Shown here: piece by piece, positions 46,684 through 56,972 of the stretch | Position numbering within the stretch: position 1 is the stretch's first letter | Layout: every line of letters starts with the position of its first letter | Origin: Rhizomys pruinosus | Lineage: Eukaryota; Chordata; Mammalia; Rodentia; Spalacidae | Direction of reading: 5' to 3' | Length of the DNA: 64,000 nt | NCBI GenBank assembly: GCA_009823505.1 | Contig: VZQC01013302.1 | Location: forward strand, 1,467,933-1,531,932 | The notes under the pieces: model-generated | The model's input: the letters and a program-made list of their open reading frames with translations, nothing else | What the model was told of the DNA's origin: nothing | The model's database searches: none | Made by a program: the position numbers and the translations under genes

Positions 46684-46923
46684 GGGGCTGGAGAGATGAC
46701 CTAGCGGTTAGAGCGCCGCGACGGCTCTTACAGAGGACCCGGGCTCGATCCCCAGCACCCCACATGGTGCCGAGAGAACCTCTACAAAACTCCAATTCCC
46801 GGGAAACTCCAGTTCCAGGGAATCCGACACCCTCTTTGACCTCCGCTGGCATTGCACGACAAGGTGCACAGACTTGCAGCAGACAGTACATCATACACAT
46901 ACAGAAATAAATAAAAAAAAAAA
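46684..46923 (+). mobile_element. B2-like SINE, indel-rich
   Basis: Young-type body (GGGCTCGATCCCCAGCACCC) with many one- to three-base gaps and additions (GTTAGAGCGCCGCGACGG, ACACCCTCTTTGACC, ACTTGCAGCAGACAG). Flanks AAGAATCTGATTCT and AAGAACTGATTCT are an imperfect TSD. Confidence 0.88.
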
Positions 46924-46942
46924 GAAAAAGAACTGATTCTCA

Positions 46943-47142
46943 GGGCTGGAGAGATGCCGACTGCTCTTGCAGAGGACCCGGGTTCGATCCCCAGCACCCA
47001 CATGGCTGCTGAGAGCCGTCTTTGACTCCCGTTCCAGGGAATCCGACGCCCTTTCTGACCTCCGCGCGCATTGCACGACACGGGTGCACAAACCTACATG
47101 CATCATACATTCATAACATACAAAAAATAAATAAAATTTAAA
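46943..47142 (+). mobile_element. B2-like SINE, indel-rich, short
   Basis: GGGCTGGAGAGATGCCGACT lacks about 18 bases of the head. Later gaps include CCTACATGCATCATACATTC. Lies directly after the previous SINE's right flank. Confidence 0.87.
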
Positions 47143-47234
47143 AAAGTTTCTGCCTCAAAAACCCAAATAACAAAACACAACCAAAAAAAATTTTTTTAAA
47201 AGAATGATTCTCTTCATTCCTTCCCCTTTTCTAA

Positions 47235-47237
<3 letters not shown>

Positions 47238-47266
<29 letters not shown>

Positions 47267-47399
47267 GAGATAGGGTCTTCCTGTAGCCGTAGCTAGCTTG
47301 GAATTCATATGTAAACAAGGCTGACTTGATCTTCTGGAGATCAGCCTGCCTCTGCCTCTGCCTCTGAATCAAAGGCATGCACCACCATGCCCAGCTTCT
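47238..47399 (-). mobile_element. B1 SINE, antisense
   Basis: 29-base T-run, GAGATAGGGTCTTCCTGTAG through CACCACCATGCCCAGCTT. Diverged middle. Confidence 0.87.
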
Positions 47400-47442
47400 A
47401 TCTTAAATACAGTACATACAAATGGTAATAACCAAATTTCCT

Positions 47443-47667
47443 TTTTCCTTTTTTTAAATTATTTTTTATGTGTATGAATGTACTGTCTGCATGTAGGTTT
47501 GTGCACCCATGTCGTGCAATGCCGAGGAGGTCAGAAGAGGTTGTCAGATTCCCGTGGAACTGGAGTTAAAGATGGTTCTCAGTTGCCATGTGGGTGCTGG
47601 GAATCAAGCCTGGGTCCTCTGCAAGAGCAGTCGGTGCTCTTAACCACTAGACCATCTCTCCAGCCCC
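47443..47667 (-). mobile_element. B2-like SINE, antisense
   Basis: TTTTATGTGTATGAATGTAC through CTAGACCATCTCTCCAGCCC. No 17-bp duplication. Confidence 0.92.
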
Positions 47668-47822
47668 TCCTTCTTTTTCCAAGGAGAAATTATACCATGC
47701 AAAATAGGAGACAGGAGAATTTTTTTTAATTTTTGAGAATTTTATACATGAGTATGGTATTTGCATATTTCATCCTTCCAAGTCCCCCAATTCCTCCCAT
47801 GTCTCTTACCCCTTCTCAATTT

Positions 47823-48028
47823 CTTTTATTTTTTAAAATATTTAAAAATTTTTATTTTCCTACTATATGAGTGTTTTGTGTGTATGTATGTAAGTGTACC
47901 CTTATACGGATACCTGGAAATGGAGTTACAGATAGTTATTAACCTTCATGTGGGTGCTGGGAATTGAACCCTGGTCCTCTGCAAGAGCAGTCAGTGCTCT
48001 TAACCATTGAACCATCTCTCCACCCCCC
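47823..48028 (-). mobile_element. B2-like SINE, antisense, internally deleted
   Basis: TATATGAGTGTTTTGTGTGT, then GAAATGGAGTTACAGATAGT through ATTGAACCATCTCTCCACCC. The segment around the SINE middle is missing. Confidence 0.82.
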
Positions 48029-48314
48029 TTGTGTTCTTCTTTGATTATTAGTGGTACTCCTGTGTACCTATGTTTAGGAATGCCCACTTGGAATTAGGTA
48101 CCCCTTCAGGGAGCCAGTCCCTAGAGAAAACCAATTCTCCTTCATTCAGCATCCATTGATTGCCTGTAGTTCTTCTTCTTGGGGTCGGACCCTGGGATCT
48201 GCCACCCACCTTGGGATGTCAAGGATTTGTTCTTATGCAGATCTTGTTAGACTACCATACTGAGGAGATTTCATTGGTGCAGCTTCCCTACTGTGAAGTT
48301 CCCAGAAAAATCCT

Positions 48315-48790
48315 GCACCTGCACTAAGCATCCTTCAATGCTGATAAACTGATTAACACTTCAAAGACTGTGGAGATTTGGAAGGTTGCAGATTCAGAGC
48401 CTATTTACACTTTATCTTGGGCCCTGTTTCTGCCCGCTAAATAGCCACACCTTTCCCATCTCTGTATCTGACCTAACATCCCAAACCTAACAGATAAGTT
48501 AACATTTCAAGTTTTTTTTTATCAGACCACCAGATTTCACCAATCAAAAAGCTAAGAATGTCATCAGATAACGTCTGAGACCTATGGTAGGAAGTTCCCC
48601 ACTTTGCTCTGACTGCCTACTTGAATACATCCACCAATCTATTTGAAAGATGTCTTGATTTACAACTTTTTTTGTCCTGTTACTATAAAACTGTAATGCA
48701 ACTGTTACGACGCTGGAGCATGGTCTCTGGGGAAATCTAAACCTGTGTTCCCAGCCGTGGCCACTCATACTTGGCTCTAGAATGCCTCAA
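48315..48790 (+). mobile_element. LTR-like insertion (class II-type), ends uncertain
   Basis: Contains a TATA-like TTACTATAAAACTGTAATGC (48679-48698) followed by GGAGCATGGTCTCTGGGGAA and TTGGCTCTAGAATGCC, a promoter-to-poly(A)-like arrangement seen in rodent LTRs. It interrupts the antisense L1 UTR. The termini and TSD could not be fixed. Confidence 0.45.
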
Positions 48791-48934
48791 TTGGCAGCAG
48801 CATCTTGTCCCTCTGGTTCTTATATTTCCGCCTCCTCTTCTGTGATGTTCCCTGAGCCTTAGGTGTAGAAGTTGCGTTGTATGTGTATCATTTAGGGCTG
48901 GGGTCCTCACAGTCACTTATTCTCTACCTTGGAC

Positions 48935-49348
48935 TGTAAGAGGGGCCCAGACTGACTCCATTTTGAGTGTAGCCACCATTTTAAGCAGTTACTGGAACCT
49001 GCCCAATTTGGGGAAAAGATCAATTGCTCAAGGTTTATTGGCAACTGGCCTTCCGAGGCCTCAAGAACAGCTAATGAAATTTAAACTTGTTAAAGATAAC
49101 CGTTGGTATGTGAGGGCAGGTGGGTTGACCTAACCATGAGTTGTAATCCTGCTATAATCCAATAAGGCTAGAAGTTACCCAAACCCCACTTAAATTCCCC
49201 TAGACCCTGTATAAAAGGCCTGCAAGCCAAGTTATCAGGGTCAGAGCCTTTTTCTTCCCACCCCAGCATGCTGGTTTCCTTTTTCCTGAAATAAAGTCCT
49301 GGTTTTCCATCCTTTGGTGTGTCTGGTGTGGATTCTTGGACCCTAACA
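48935..49348 (+). promoter_or_regulatory. Provirus 5' LTR
   Basis: 414 bp, TGTAAGAGGGGCCCAGACTG to GGACCCTAACA. TATA box TATAAAA at 49210-49216 and AATAAA at 49290-49295. Confidence 0.92.
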
Positions 49349-49351
49349 TCT

Positions 49352-49369
49352 TGGAGGTCTCACCAAGAT
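49352..49369 (+). promoter_or_regulatory. Provirus primer-binding site, tRNA-Gln type
   Basis: TGGAGGTCTCACCAAGAT lies three bases after the LTR. From knowledge of the tRNA-Gln 3' end, 16 of 18 bases match the expected complement. This points to a GLN-like gammaretroviral ERV. Confidence 0.8.
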
Positions 49370-49446
49370 CCTCCAAAGACCACCAGATGCACTAGAGAAA
49401 TCTCATTCATTTGGCCATGTCTTTTGGGTAAGAAAGCTCAATTCTT

Positions 49447-49477
<31 letters not shown>

Positions 49478-49560
49478 TTTACTTTCACTTTGGTTTTGGT
49501 TAAACTCGAGTTTCTGGTCTGCGGAGCTCAATTAGGATGCAGTACTGCTCCTTGAACATG

Positions 49561-50050
49561 TGTAAGAGAGGCCCACACTGACTCCATTTTTGAGCATAGC
49601 CACCATTTTAAGCAATTACTGGAACCTGCCCAATTCAGGGAAAAGATCAATTGCTCAAGGTCAGTTGCTCAAGGCCTCAAGAACAGCTAATAAAATTTAA
49701 ACTTGTCTAAGGATAACTGATGGTACTGTTGATATGTGAGGATAGGTGGACTGACTTAACATTTCCTCATTCCTGTCCCAAGACTGTGTCTAAAGATAAC
49801 CTTTGGTATGTGGGGGCAGGTGGGCTGACCTAACCATGAGCTGTAACTCTGCTATTATCCAATAAGCCTAGAAGTTACCCAAACCCCACTAAAATTCCCC
49901 TAGACCCTGTATAAAAGGCCTGTGAGCCAAGTTATCAGGGTCAGAGCCTTTTCCCTCCCATCCCAGCATGCTGGTTTAATTTTTCCCCTGAAATAAAGTC
50001 TTGGTTTTCCATCCTTCGGTGTGTCTGGTGTGGATTCTCGAACCCTAACA
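49561..50050 (+). mobile_element. Solo LTR nested in the provirus leader
   Basis: 490-bp LTR of the same family: TGTAAGAGAGGCCCACACTG to CGAACCCTAACA, TATAAAA at 49910-49916, AATAAA at 49992-49997. CATG at 49557-49560 and 50051-50054 is its own 4-bp TSD, so it is a separate later insertion reduced to one LTR, not part of the host provirus. It carries an internal imperfect duplication (TCTAAGGATAACTGATGGTA near 49707 and TCTAAAGATAACCTTTGGTA near 49790). Confidence 0.9.
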
Positions 50051-50891
50051 CATGGAGACAGGGGACGCCCCAACTCTCCAGTGGTAGAGTGCAAACAGGG
50101 TGTTTGCCTCAGGATTTAGAGTGTGAACAGGGGCTTCACCTCATCGATTTGGATTCTGAGAGAGGGGCCCGGATTTTTGGTTCCAGGACCAGCAGGGGGT
50201 CGGCTCCATGCGCACAGCCTTTCTTCTCTTCATGTCTGACTATGCCTTGTGTTTATGGTAACTGTTTTTCCATGTGTCTAAGATTCATGTAGTCCTGCTT
50301 GTCATGCATCTAAGTTTTTTTGTGTGTTTGTAATTCGGTTATTGTAATTGTCTCATGTTGTTTCTGACAAACAAGGCGGCCACTTCAAGTTTCCACCCCT
50401 TATGTGCACAGAATCATTCTTTGTTTGGGCATGCCAGACTAGACACCCACGTGCAAACTTTAAAATATAGATATTTAAAAATGCATTTAAAGGCCTAAAA
50501 TTTGTTTACTGTAGACATCTCTAAATTTATTGTCTCTGAGTCTATCAAATGCTTCACAACAGGTGGTAATTGTTTATAGGAATTAGCCTCTGAGTTGACT
50601 TTTTAAGGATCCTATTTTCTAAGATGACATTTTGGCTTGTGTTTGCTTTCAGAAGGATTGTGTGAGGTAACTTGTTTGCCTTGGAAGCATTTTGCTCTGA
50701 ATGTTCAGTCTACTTTGTGTTTTGTTTTGTTGTTGTTGTTGTTGTTTTGTTTTGTTTCATTTTTTTGAGACCTCTGTGGTCCAGATTCTCTGGGTCAATG
50801 TACCCCTGATTTAACATACTAACTTGCCTTCAGGGCTGGGAATAAATTTTTGGACTGGCTTTTGTTCTGGGTGGGGCAGTTTTGTTGCCTC

Positions 50892-51045
50892 TTGGGACCG
50901 GATGTGGTGGCACACACCTTTAATCCCAGTCTTTGGGAGGCAGAGGCACTAAGCTCTTTTTCGAGTCCACAAAGTAGACCAGCCCATCTGGTCTACTTGG
51001 GGAGTTTTCACCTAGCTGCTACAAGGGGACCCTGTCTCAAAGGAC
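50892..51045 (+). mobile_element. B1 SINE in provirus interior, diverged
   Basis: GGATGTGGTGGCACACACCT TTAATCCC through GGGACCCTGTCTCAAAGGAC, with a scrambled middle. Confidence 0.8.
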
Positions 51046-52153
51046 CAGAAATAACTGCATTTAACTACCTAGTAAAATTTTCATCAACAGTTAATCTTGG
51101 TCTGGCCTGGGTATGGAGGTCTTTGGAGCTTGGGGAATTCCTGAGCTCCTTAGATGGTCCTCCTGATGACTGTGCATTCTCTGCTATAGACCCATTTTGG
51201 GGTCTGGCACTTGGTTAAGTCAGGATGCCACATGGCTTCTGGGGGTACATTATAGGAGCTCATCTCCAGGATGGTCTGTGTCTGGGAGGCAAAAGGACTT
51301 CCCTGGGTCTGTGCCCTCCTTGCGGATCTGGAAGGTGGTCCCCTCTGCATGCTGTATGTTTGTGTTTATGGAAGAGTTGGTCTCAGAGAACTGGGTGAAT
51401 CAAACTCATGAAAACTGTACTTCACTCCATGCTTTTAGTCTCCATTTGGATGAAGGCATTATATAAAAGTATTTTGATCACTTTAAGATGTTAAAGCAGC
51501 CCTCTCACCCCAGGCTCCTGATGTTTTGGATGTGTGTTTGAGTCTTTCTAAAACTATGGAACCTCATTTCAGCTTATGGGTAGGAGCCTATTTGGAGGAT
51601 GTAAGTACCTTAAGCTTCATACTTAGTGAGATCTTATTCAGGCACGCCTGATCAGAAATATAAATATTTTAATGGTATAACCCAGGTACCCTAAAAATAC
51701 CTTTAAATACAAAAGTACTACTTGTTTATGCACACACGTTCAACTTAAGTCCTAGGCAGTAGAATCTAAAAACCAGCACATGACCGGTTTATTTTAATGC
51801 AAAGTTATATGTGTTTGGATAACTGTTGTTTTACTCTTTACTTATTTTTAACCTGAAGTCCTGATATTTCCTTTGTCCAAACTCTCGCCCAGCACTCGGG
51901 AAACAGAGGCATGTGTATTTCTTGATCTGGTTTGGGTGGAGAACTGATACCAGAATGCCCTGGGCCAGCCCTGTTTCTTGCCTCCTGGGGTGGGAGAGGG
52001 CATCCTGGGACAGCTGTGGGGCTTTATTGTGTTACTGCAGTGATTTCCTATCTGTTCCCCCCACCCCCTTCCTCCTCATAGGAAGCAAAAATAACTCCCT
52101 GGACTTGAACTGCTGTCCTGCTGGTCTGGTCACTCCTGGAAGTTCCCCAGACA

Positions 52154-52215
52154 GGTGTGGTGGGCCACACCTTTAATCCTAGCATGCCTTCAATCCCAGC
52201 ACAGCCAAGGTTTAA
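52154..52215 (+). mobile_element. B1 5' fragment
   Basis: CAGGTGTGGTGGGCCACACC TTTAATCC, then a partial repeat (CAATCCCAGCAC). Stops after about 60 bases. Confidence 0.65.
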
Positions 52216-54059
52216 GGTCATAAATACAGATTTCTGAAAATGTCTGAAAAAGCTCCAAAGTTTTGGTTTTATAACTAGTTTGTCATGACATTGTCTCTGA
52301 CCACAGTGTTTGTTTTGTGGGAGTGCTTCTTAGTATTTTTTCACAACTAAGGATCAATCTGTTTATGAAGGTTGTTATGTCTCATGGTATTAAGAAAGGA
52401 AATAAGAAGGTGAGAAAAATGTTAGAGAGATAAAGAAATGGAGAAGGATTTATATGAAGATGATGAGAAAGTCTATGTCAGTGATAAAAGTCTGAGGAGG
52501 TTTGTTATGGGAGATAAAAGGTGAGACTTTATGAATAAGCTTAATTTTCTAAGGTTTAATCAACTAGTTTAAGAATCAAAATGTATATCTAGTCAAGGTT
52601 TGTTTAAGAGTGTCCAAATTTTGTCCAACATTTATATGCATATCACATGGCACTTCAAGGTATAGTAAAATGATATCTGTATTAAATTAAATTGGTATAA
52701 ACACTCAAGCTAGTTTACTAGTGGCCTGAATAGGATTGTGAATATACAGAGTTGTTAATTTTCAGTCCACTCCTGGCTTGAACCGGACTCCCTATTACAG
52801 GTTTGGATAAAATGGACACAAACAAATAGTGAATTACCTATGGCTACTGAAAAACATACTTTATGTTTCTTGCAAGAGTTATTTTTTATATTTCCTTTGA
52901 CCTAACCAAATAATTTGGGTCAAAAAGCTAGATTCTGTCTTCCTGAACCAGCTGCATGCAATCCAAAAGAAGACAGTTTGGATGGACTTCATAATCCTTA
53001 TCAGTTTATTTCCTGTCTTCCAGTATGTGTTACAACTCCTGTCTTTCTGGGAAAACTATAAATCAGGATAGGGGGTCTGAAAAAGAAAGAGATTGTACCT
53101 GTTTGTAGTAATTGTAGTGAACAGTTTACATTTAAGATAAGCCTGAAATTGTTTAATTCTAACTTGTGGGCTATGCCTGCTTAACCTATGGTGTTAAGTC
53201 CCTCCTCCAGTCAGTATTATATAAGGCTGCTTGAATTATTGTCCAAGCCTTACCTAAAATATTATGCAGTAATTAAAGGTATTAGGCTGGTATAACTTAT
53301 CCTTTCTGGATGGATAACAACCATACTTAATGCCCATACTAATTTGGTGGAGAGACTTAAGGAATAACTTTGTTTCTTGCCCTCTGAAGTCAACTAAGCC
53401 CCAGGGGACTATGTCTGGGGGCATCTCCTGAAATTTCCGGTAATTGTGAGTCACCAGTCCTCCTGGGCAGGAAGTCTTGGAGATCCACTAACGGGACTCT
53501 AGCCAGTGTCCAGTCTATAAAGAAGAAAGTTTCTTCATGCTTCCAAAGGGAATCCTGGTCCTGCACTACCTAACTTTGTCCTCCAGTGGATGGAACTGGT
53601 AAAAGCCGAGAGGAGCCAGAGGCTTTTCCCCCTCAAAGTCTGAGTGGACCCTGAGGACCAGATCCTCAACTGACCCTGAGAAAATAAAAAGTTGGTTAAT
53701 CTGGGCTAACTGTATGGACTTAAATACCCAAAAGGAAAGTATAACCAAAAGATAAGTATTCATTATATTTCCTTTACAGTCTGAGAGACTATGATTCCAA
53801 ACACTAGATTTTAAGTCATTTAAAGTCATCTGAGATCTGTTGTTACCAAATAATAAAGTTTCCTCTTTCTATTTAAGGAAATACCTAAGGGAAAACTCAC
53901 ACCTTGACTATCAAAATTTCCTGGAAAGCAGATCCTGAATCCAGACACTATGCCTAAATGCACAAAAGGAGAAGCCCAATAATGGTTGCCTTAGAACCCC
54001 TCGATAAGAAATTCTAAAGGACTTTTAAGTTGGACATTTAATTCACACTGTTCCTCTCC

Positions 54060-54530
54060 TGGTTCCCTGCCTAGAAAATGTACCTAGCTACTCTCACCTT
54101 CACAGACACTGGTCAAGGATTTTGTTCTCTCTATAACTATACTTTTGGAGGTCTTTCAGATAGATCCACTGAGCAGGGGTACCCCAGTCACCACCCTCTA
54201 CACCCCTTTTCAGTATGGAAGAAGTCAGAGCAGTTGGCGCCCCGATTTCTTCTTGGCAATTGGGGTCAGCTCCTCAGAGGGTAATGTGATACAAGTAGGA
54301 GCTAAAACTTGGCTAGGCAGTTTAGGGCAAGACCCCCCAAAGAGCCAGTTTCTTTCTCAGCTGAGAGCTGAAGACTTCCTTCTGGTTGCTCTGACTTGTG
54401 GCCCATGCATCCTTAACTCACTTGTCAAATTTATTAACTAGTGGGTAAATTCCATTAAAATCATGGTAGTCAGGACCAGGTATGTCCCCATATATGACTC
54501 CCCTGTGGAAGAAATGATGGAGTCTTAGAT
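54060..54530 (+). pseudogene. Retroviral env remnant, TM C-terminal end
   Basis: The frame 54145-54441 ends in LLVALTCGPCILNSLVKFIN and then a stop. Reading on past that stop, the same frame gives a short hydrophilic tail (to about VEEMMES), followed by a second stop near 54527. A hydrophobic stretch followed by GPCILN is a hallmark of the membrane-spanning end and cytoplasmic tail of gammaretroviral TM. Its position just upstream of the polypurine tract and 3' LTR fits env. The upstream ectodomain, including fusion peptide and CX6CC-type motifs, is not recognisable, and an internal stop breaks it. Non-functional. Confidence 0.7.
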
Positions 54531-54550
54531 TAGCCTCCCAGTATGCAACT

Positions 54551-54561
54551 CAAGGGGGGAA
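54551..54561 (+). promoter_or_regulatory. Provirus polypurine tract
   Basis: CAAGGGGGGAA immediately before the TG of the 3' LTR, the usual site of plus-strand priming. Confidence 0.88.
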
Positions 54562-55003
54562 TGTAAGAGGAGCCCACACTGACTCCATTTTGAGTATAGC
54601 CACCATTTTAAGTAGTTACTGGAACCTGACCAATTGGTGGTGGTGAGGGGAAGTCAATTGCTCAAGGTTTATTGGCAACTGACCTTTTCAGGGATAAGGT
54701 CAATTACCTGAGGCCTCAAGAACAGCTAATAAAATGTAAACTTGTTAAAGATAACTGTTGGTATGTGAGGGCAGATGGGCTGACCTAATCATGAGTTGTA
54801 AGCTTGCTATTATCCAATAAGGCTAGAAGTTACCCAAACCCTACTAAAATTCCCCTAGATGCTGTATAAAAGGCCTGGAAGCCATGTTATTGGGGTCAGA
54901 GCCTTTTTCCTCCCACCCCAGAATGCTGGTTTACTTTTCCTTGAAATAATCTCTTGGTTTCCAATCCTTCGGTGTATCTGGTGTGGATTCTCAGACCCTA
55001 ACA
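54562..55003 (+). promoter_or_regulatory. Provirus 3' LTR
   Basis: 442 bp, TGTAAGAGGAGCCCACACTG to CAGACCCTAACA. TATAAAA at 54865-54871. The polyadenylation hexamer reads AATAAT (near 54945) instead of AATAAA. Numerous differences from the 5' LTR indicate an old insertion. Confidence 0.92.
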
Positions 55004-55007
55004 GGAC

Positions 55008-55150
55008 CACTTGTGGAACTTGGTAATAGTCTCCATCTGTTGCAAAAAGAAGCTGCTTTGATGAGTAGTAAGAGGTAGACTTATCTGTAAATAGAAGGAT
55101 GAACATTTAGAATATAGTAAGAAATAGCATTGGTCTAGAGAATTAACAGC
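55008..55150 (-). mobile_element. Old antisense L1 3' UTR, right part
   Basis: ACTTGTGGAACTTGGTAATA and GTTGCAAAAAGAAGCTGCTT match CTTGTAGAACTCTGTAATAA and GGCAAAAAGAAACTTCTTTG of the copy at 39.9-40.2 kb. Continuation of the element cut at 48934. Confidence 0.8.
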
Positions 55151-55842
55151 AAGAAGTAGGTTCTTCTCTAAGGGTCTATGATTTTCCTAGCCATGACAAC
55201 TTGGCTCTGTTTACTATAGATAGGGCAGAGGTACATCTCTTATTGTTGGTGGCCCTGAGTTCTAGAAACCCACCGATTTTTCAAACCCAGAGATTTATAG
55301 CTGTAATCCTTGAAAACTAACAGTTTATGGCTTTAAGCTTTCAGCACTAGTGGCTTATTGTTTCAGGTACCCAACAGAGTTTATTGCTTAAGGCTCTGAG
55401 GACCAACACCCAGCAGCTAGTACTGTATAATCGCTGAGCTCCAGGCATCAGGGTCCTTGGCTCTTTTCTCCTTAGCAGCTCTCAGACTCTTGCAGTGACC
55501 AGAGCTTGTGGTACTCATAGCATGCACTCCTGCCTTCAGCTCTTTCTGGCCTCTCGCCTTCCCATGCTTCCCCCATCTCTCATCATCTCAGTTCTTTCTC
55601 TGTCTTCATAGCTTCTTATTGTCCCTGCTCCCTACTTCAGCCACCCTCTCATGTTACATCTCTGAGCCTTGAGTATCTGGGCTTTCAACTCCTGGTGACT
55701 CCATGGAACTCTTTTGCTGTCTCCTTAGTGCAGCTGCCACATTGCTTCTGGACTAGAAGTCCCACATCTTGACTATTCCTCATGCACTTAGACTAGCATG
55801 ACTGGCCCATGGCAAAAGCCAAAAGTAGGCAAAGAAACCTTA
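55151..55842. other. No feature recognised
   Basis: C/T-rich unique-looking sequence leading to the minisatellite. GGCAAAGAAACC at 55828-55839 recurs at about 56100, on the far side of the minisatellite. Confidence 0.4.
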
Positions 55843-56058
55843 ATTAGGGCCTAATGGTCTAACACACTGGATCTGAGGATTAGGGCCTAATGGTCTAACA
55901 CACTGGTTCTGAGGATTAGGGCCTAATGGTCTAACACACTGGATCTGAGGATTAGGGCCTAATGGTCTAACACACTGGATCTGAGGATTAGGGCCTAATG
56001 GTCTAACACACTGGATCTGAGGATTAGGGCCTAATGGTCTAACACACTGGATCTGAGG
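55843..56058 (+). repeat. 36-bp minisatellite, six copies
   Basis: Exactly six 36-bp units (216 bp). Each starts with ATTAGGGCCTAAT, a palindrome of two 6-bp arms around one G, followed by GGTCTAACACACTGGATCTGAGG. The only difference seen is TTCTGAGG for ATCTGAGG in unit 2. Because 36 is divisible by 3 the minus strand has a repeated 12-residue frame (55840-56082), which is not a gene. Near-identity suggests recent expansion. Confidence 0.96.
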
Positions 56059-56149
56059 AGACAATGCAGAGAAGCCTCCCACACAGATCAGAAAAGAGTG
56101 GCAAAGAAACCACTTACACAGCTAGACTAAGTCTATGCTAGAAATTTCT

Positions 56150-56392
56150 TTTTTTTTAAATTTTATTTATTTATGTGTATGAGTGTACTGTTTGCATGTA
56201 GGTCTGTGCACCCGTGTCGTGCAATGCCGCTGAGGTCAGAAGAGGGTCTCGGATTCCCCTGGAACTGGAGTTCTCCTGGAATTGGAGTTACAGACGGTTC
56301 TCAACCGCCATATGGGTGCTGGGGATCGAACCCGGGTCTTCTGCAAGAGCAGTCAGCGCTCTTAACCGCTAGGCCATCTCTCCAGCCCCCCC
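56150..56392 (-). mobile_element. B2-like SINE, antisense, young, with TSD
   Basis: TTTATTTATGTGTATGAGTG through GCCATCTCTCCAGCCCC. Exact 15-bp TSD ATGCTAGAAATTTCT at 56135-56149 and 56393-56407. Carries the 17-bp duplication. Confidence 0.95.
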
Positions 56393-56560
56393 ATGCTAGA
56401 AATTTCTATGCATCACCACATGATTCCTGGTTCCACTAATCACAAGTTTTCTGTGGAGTCATGGAAACTGAGGAAGGGTTTCCTCTGCCTCTGGCCCGTG
56501 TGCAACTAGCTGCAGTGTGAGAAGGATCGCCCAGAGTCCATTGGGGTTTGTCTTGGGTGG

Positions 56561-56967
56561 TGTTCTAGTTTGTCTTCCATTGCTGTGACAAAACACTCTG
56601 ACCAACACCAACTTGGGGAGGAAAGGGTTTATTCAGCTCACATCTCCTGGGTCACAGTTCATCACTTAGGGAGCCCAAGGCAGGAACTCAGGGCAAGAAC
56701 CTGGAGGCAGGAGCTGAAGCACAGGCCATGAAGGAATACTGTTCACTGGCTTGCTCCCCTGGCTCATGCCCAGCCTGCCTTCTTATACGGTACACAACAA
56801 CCTGCCCAGGGTGGCACCACTCTTGTGGGCTGGGCCCTCCCACACTGTTCAACCATCAAGACAATCCTCCACAGATGTGGCCACAGGCCAATCCAATGGA
56901 GCCAATTCCCCAACCGAGGCTCCCTCAACCCAGGTGTGTCAAGTTGACACTAAAGCTATCCAGCACA
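56561..56967 (+). mobile_element. Solo ERVL-like LTR with 5-bp TSD
   Basis: 407 bp, TGTTCTAGTTTGTCTTCCAT to CTATCCAGCACA (TG...CA). Closely matches the LTRs at 8581 and 10132. Exact GGTGG at 56556-56560 and 56968-56972. It defines the ends of this LTR family in the window. Confidence 0.9.
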
Positions 56968-56972
56968 GGTGG

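Larger units (their letters stand above)
47725..48934 (-). mobile_element. Old antisense L1 3' UTR, left part (interrupted)
   Basis: 47735-47822 (CAAGTCCCCCAATTCCTCCC ATG), 48029-48310 (AGAGAAAACCAATTCTCCTT, CATTGATTGCCTGTAGTTCT) and 48790-48934 (CGCCTCCTCTTCTGTGATGT, CACTTATTCTCTACCTTGG) follow the order of the antisense UTR at 38.5-40.5 kb. It continues after the provirus at 55008. Confidence 0.75.
50055..54550 (+). mobile_element. Provirus interior, decayed
   Basis: Leader-like sequence (GAGAGGGGCCCGGATTTTTG, GGACCAGCAGGGGGTCGGCT) to about 50400, then about 3.6 kb without any long frame or recognisable gag/pol motif. A diverged B1 lies at 50892-51045 and a B1 5' fragment at 52154-52215. 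53284-53756 is shared with 26442-26936. An env-like end lies at 54060-54530. Confidence 0.7.
48935..55003 (+). mobile_element. Decayed gammaretrovirus-like provirus with 4-bp TSD
   Basis: 5' LTR (48935-49348), primer-binding site (49352-49369), interior, polypurine tract and 3' LTR (54562-55003). GGAC directly precedes the 5' LTR (48931-48934) and directly follows the 3' LTR (55004-55007), the 4-bp duplication expected of gammaretroviral integrase. Joining the flanks gives ACCTTGGACCACTTGTGGAAC, which matches the uninterrupted related L1 UTR (ACCACTTGTAGAACTC near 39896). The interior is only about 4 kb once a nested solo LTR is removed, and no gag or pol frame survives. It cannot replicate. 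Confidence 0.9.

Noticed and set aside
48935..50050. Tandem provirus or two complete proviruses sharing an LTR
   Set aside because: The middle LTR has its own CATG target duplication and the outer LTRs share GGAC, which fits one provirus plus one nested solo LTR better.
55840..56082. 80-codon minus-strand frame with a 12-residue repeat
   Set aside because: It exists only because the 36-bp minisatellite period is a multiple of three. No start context or unique domain.
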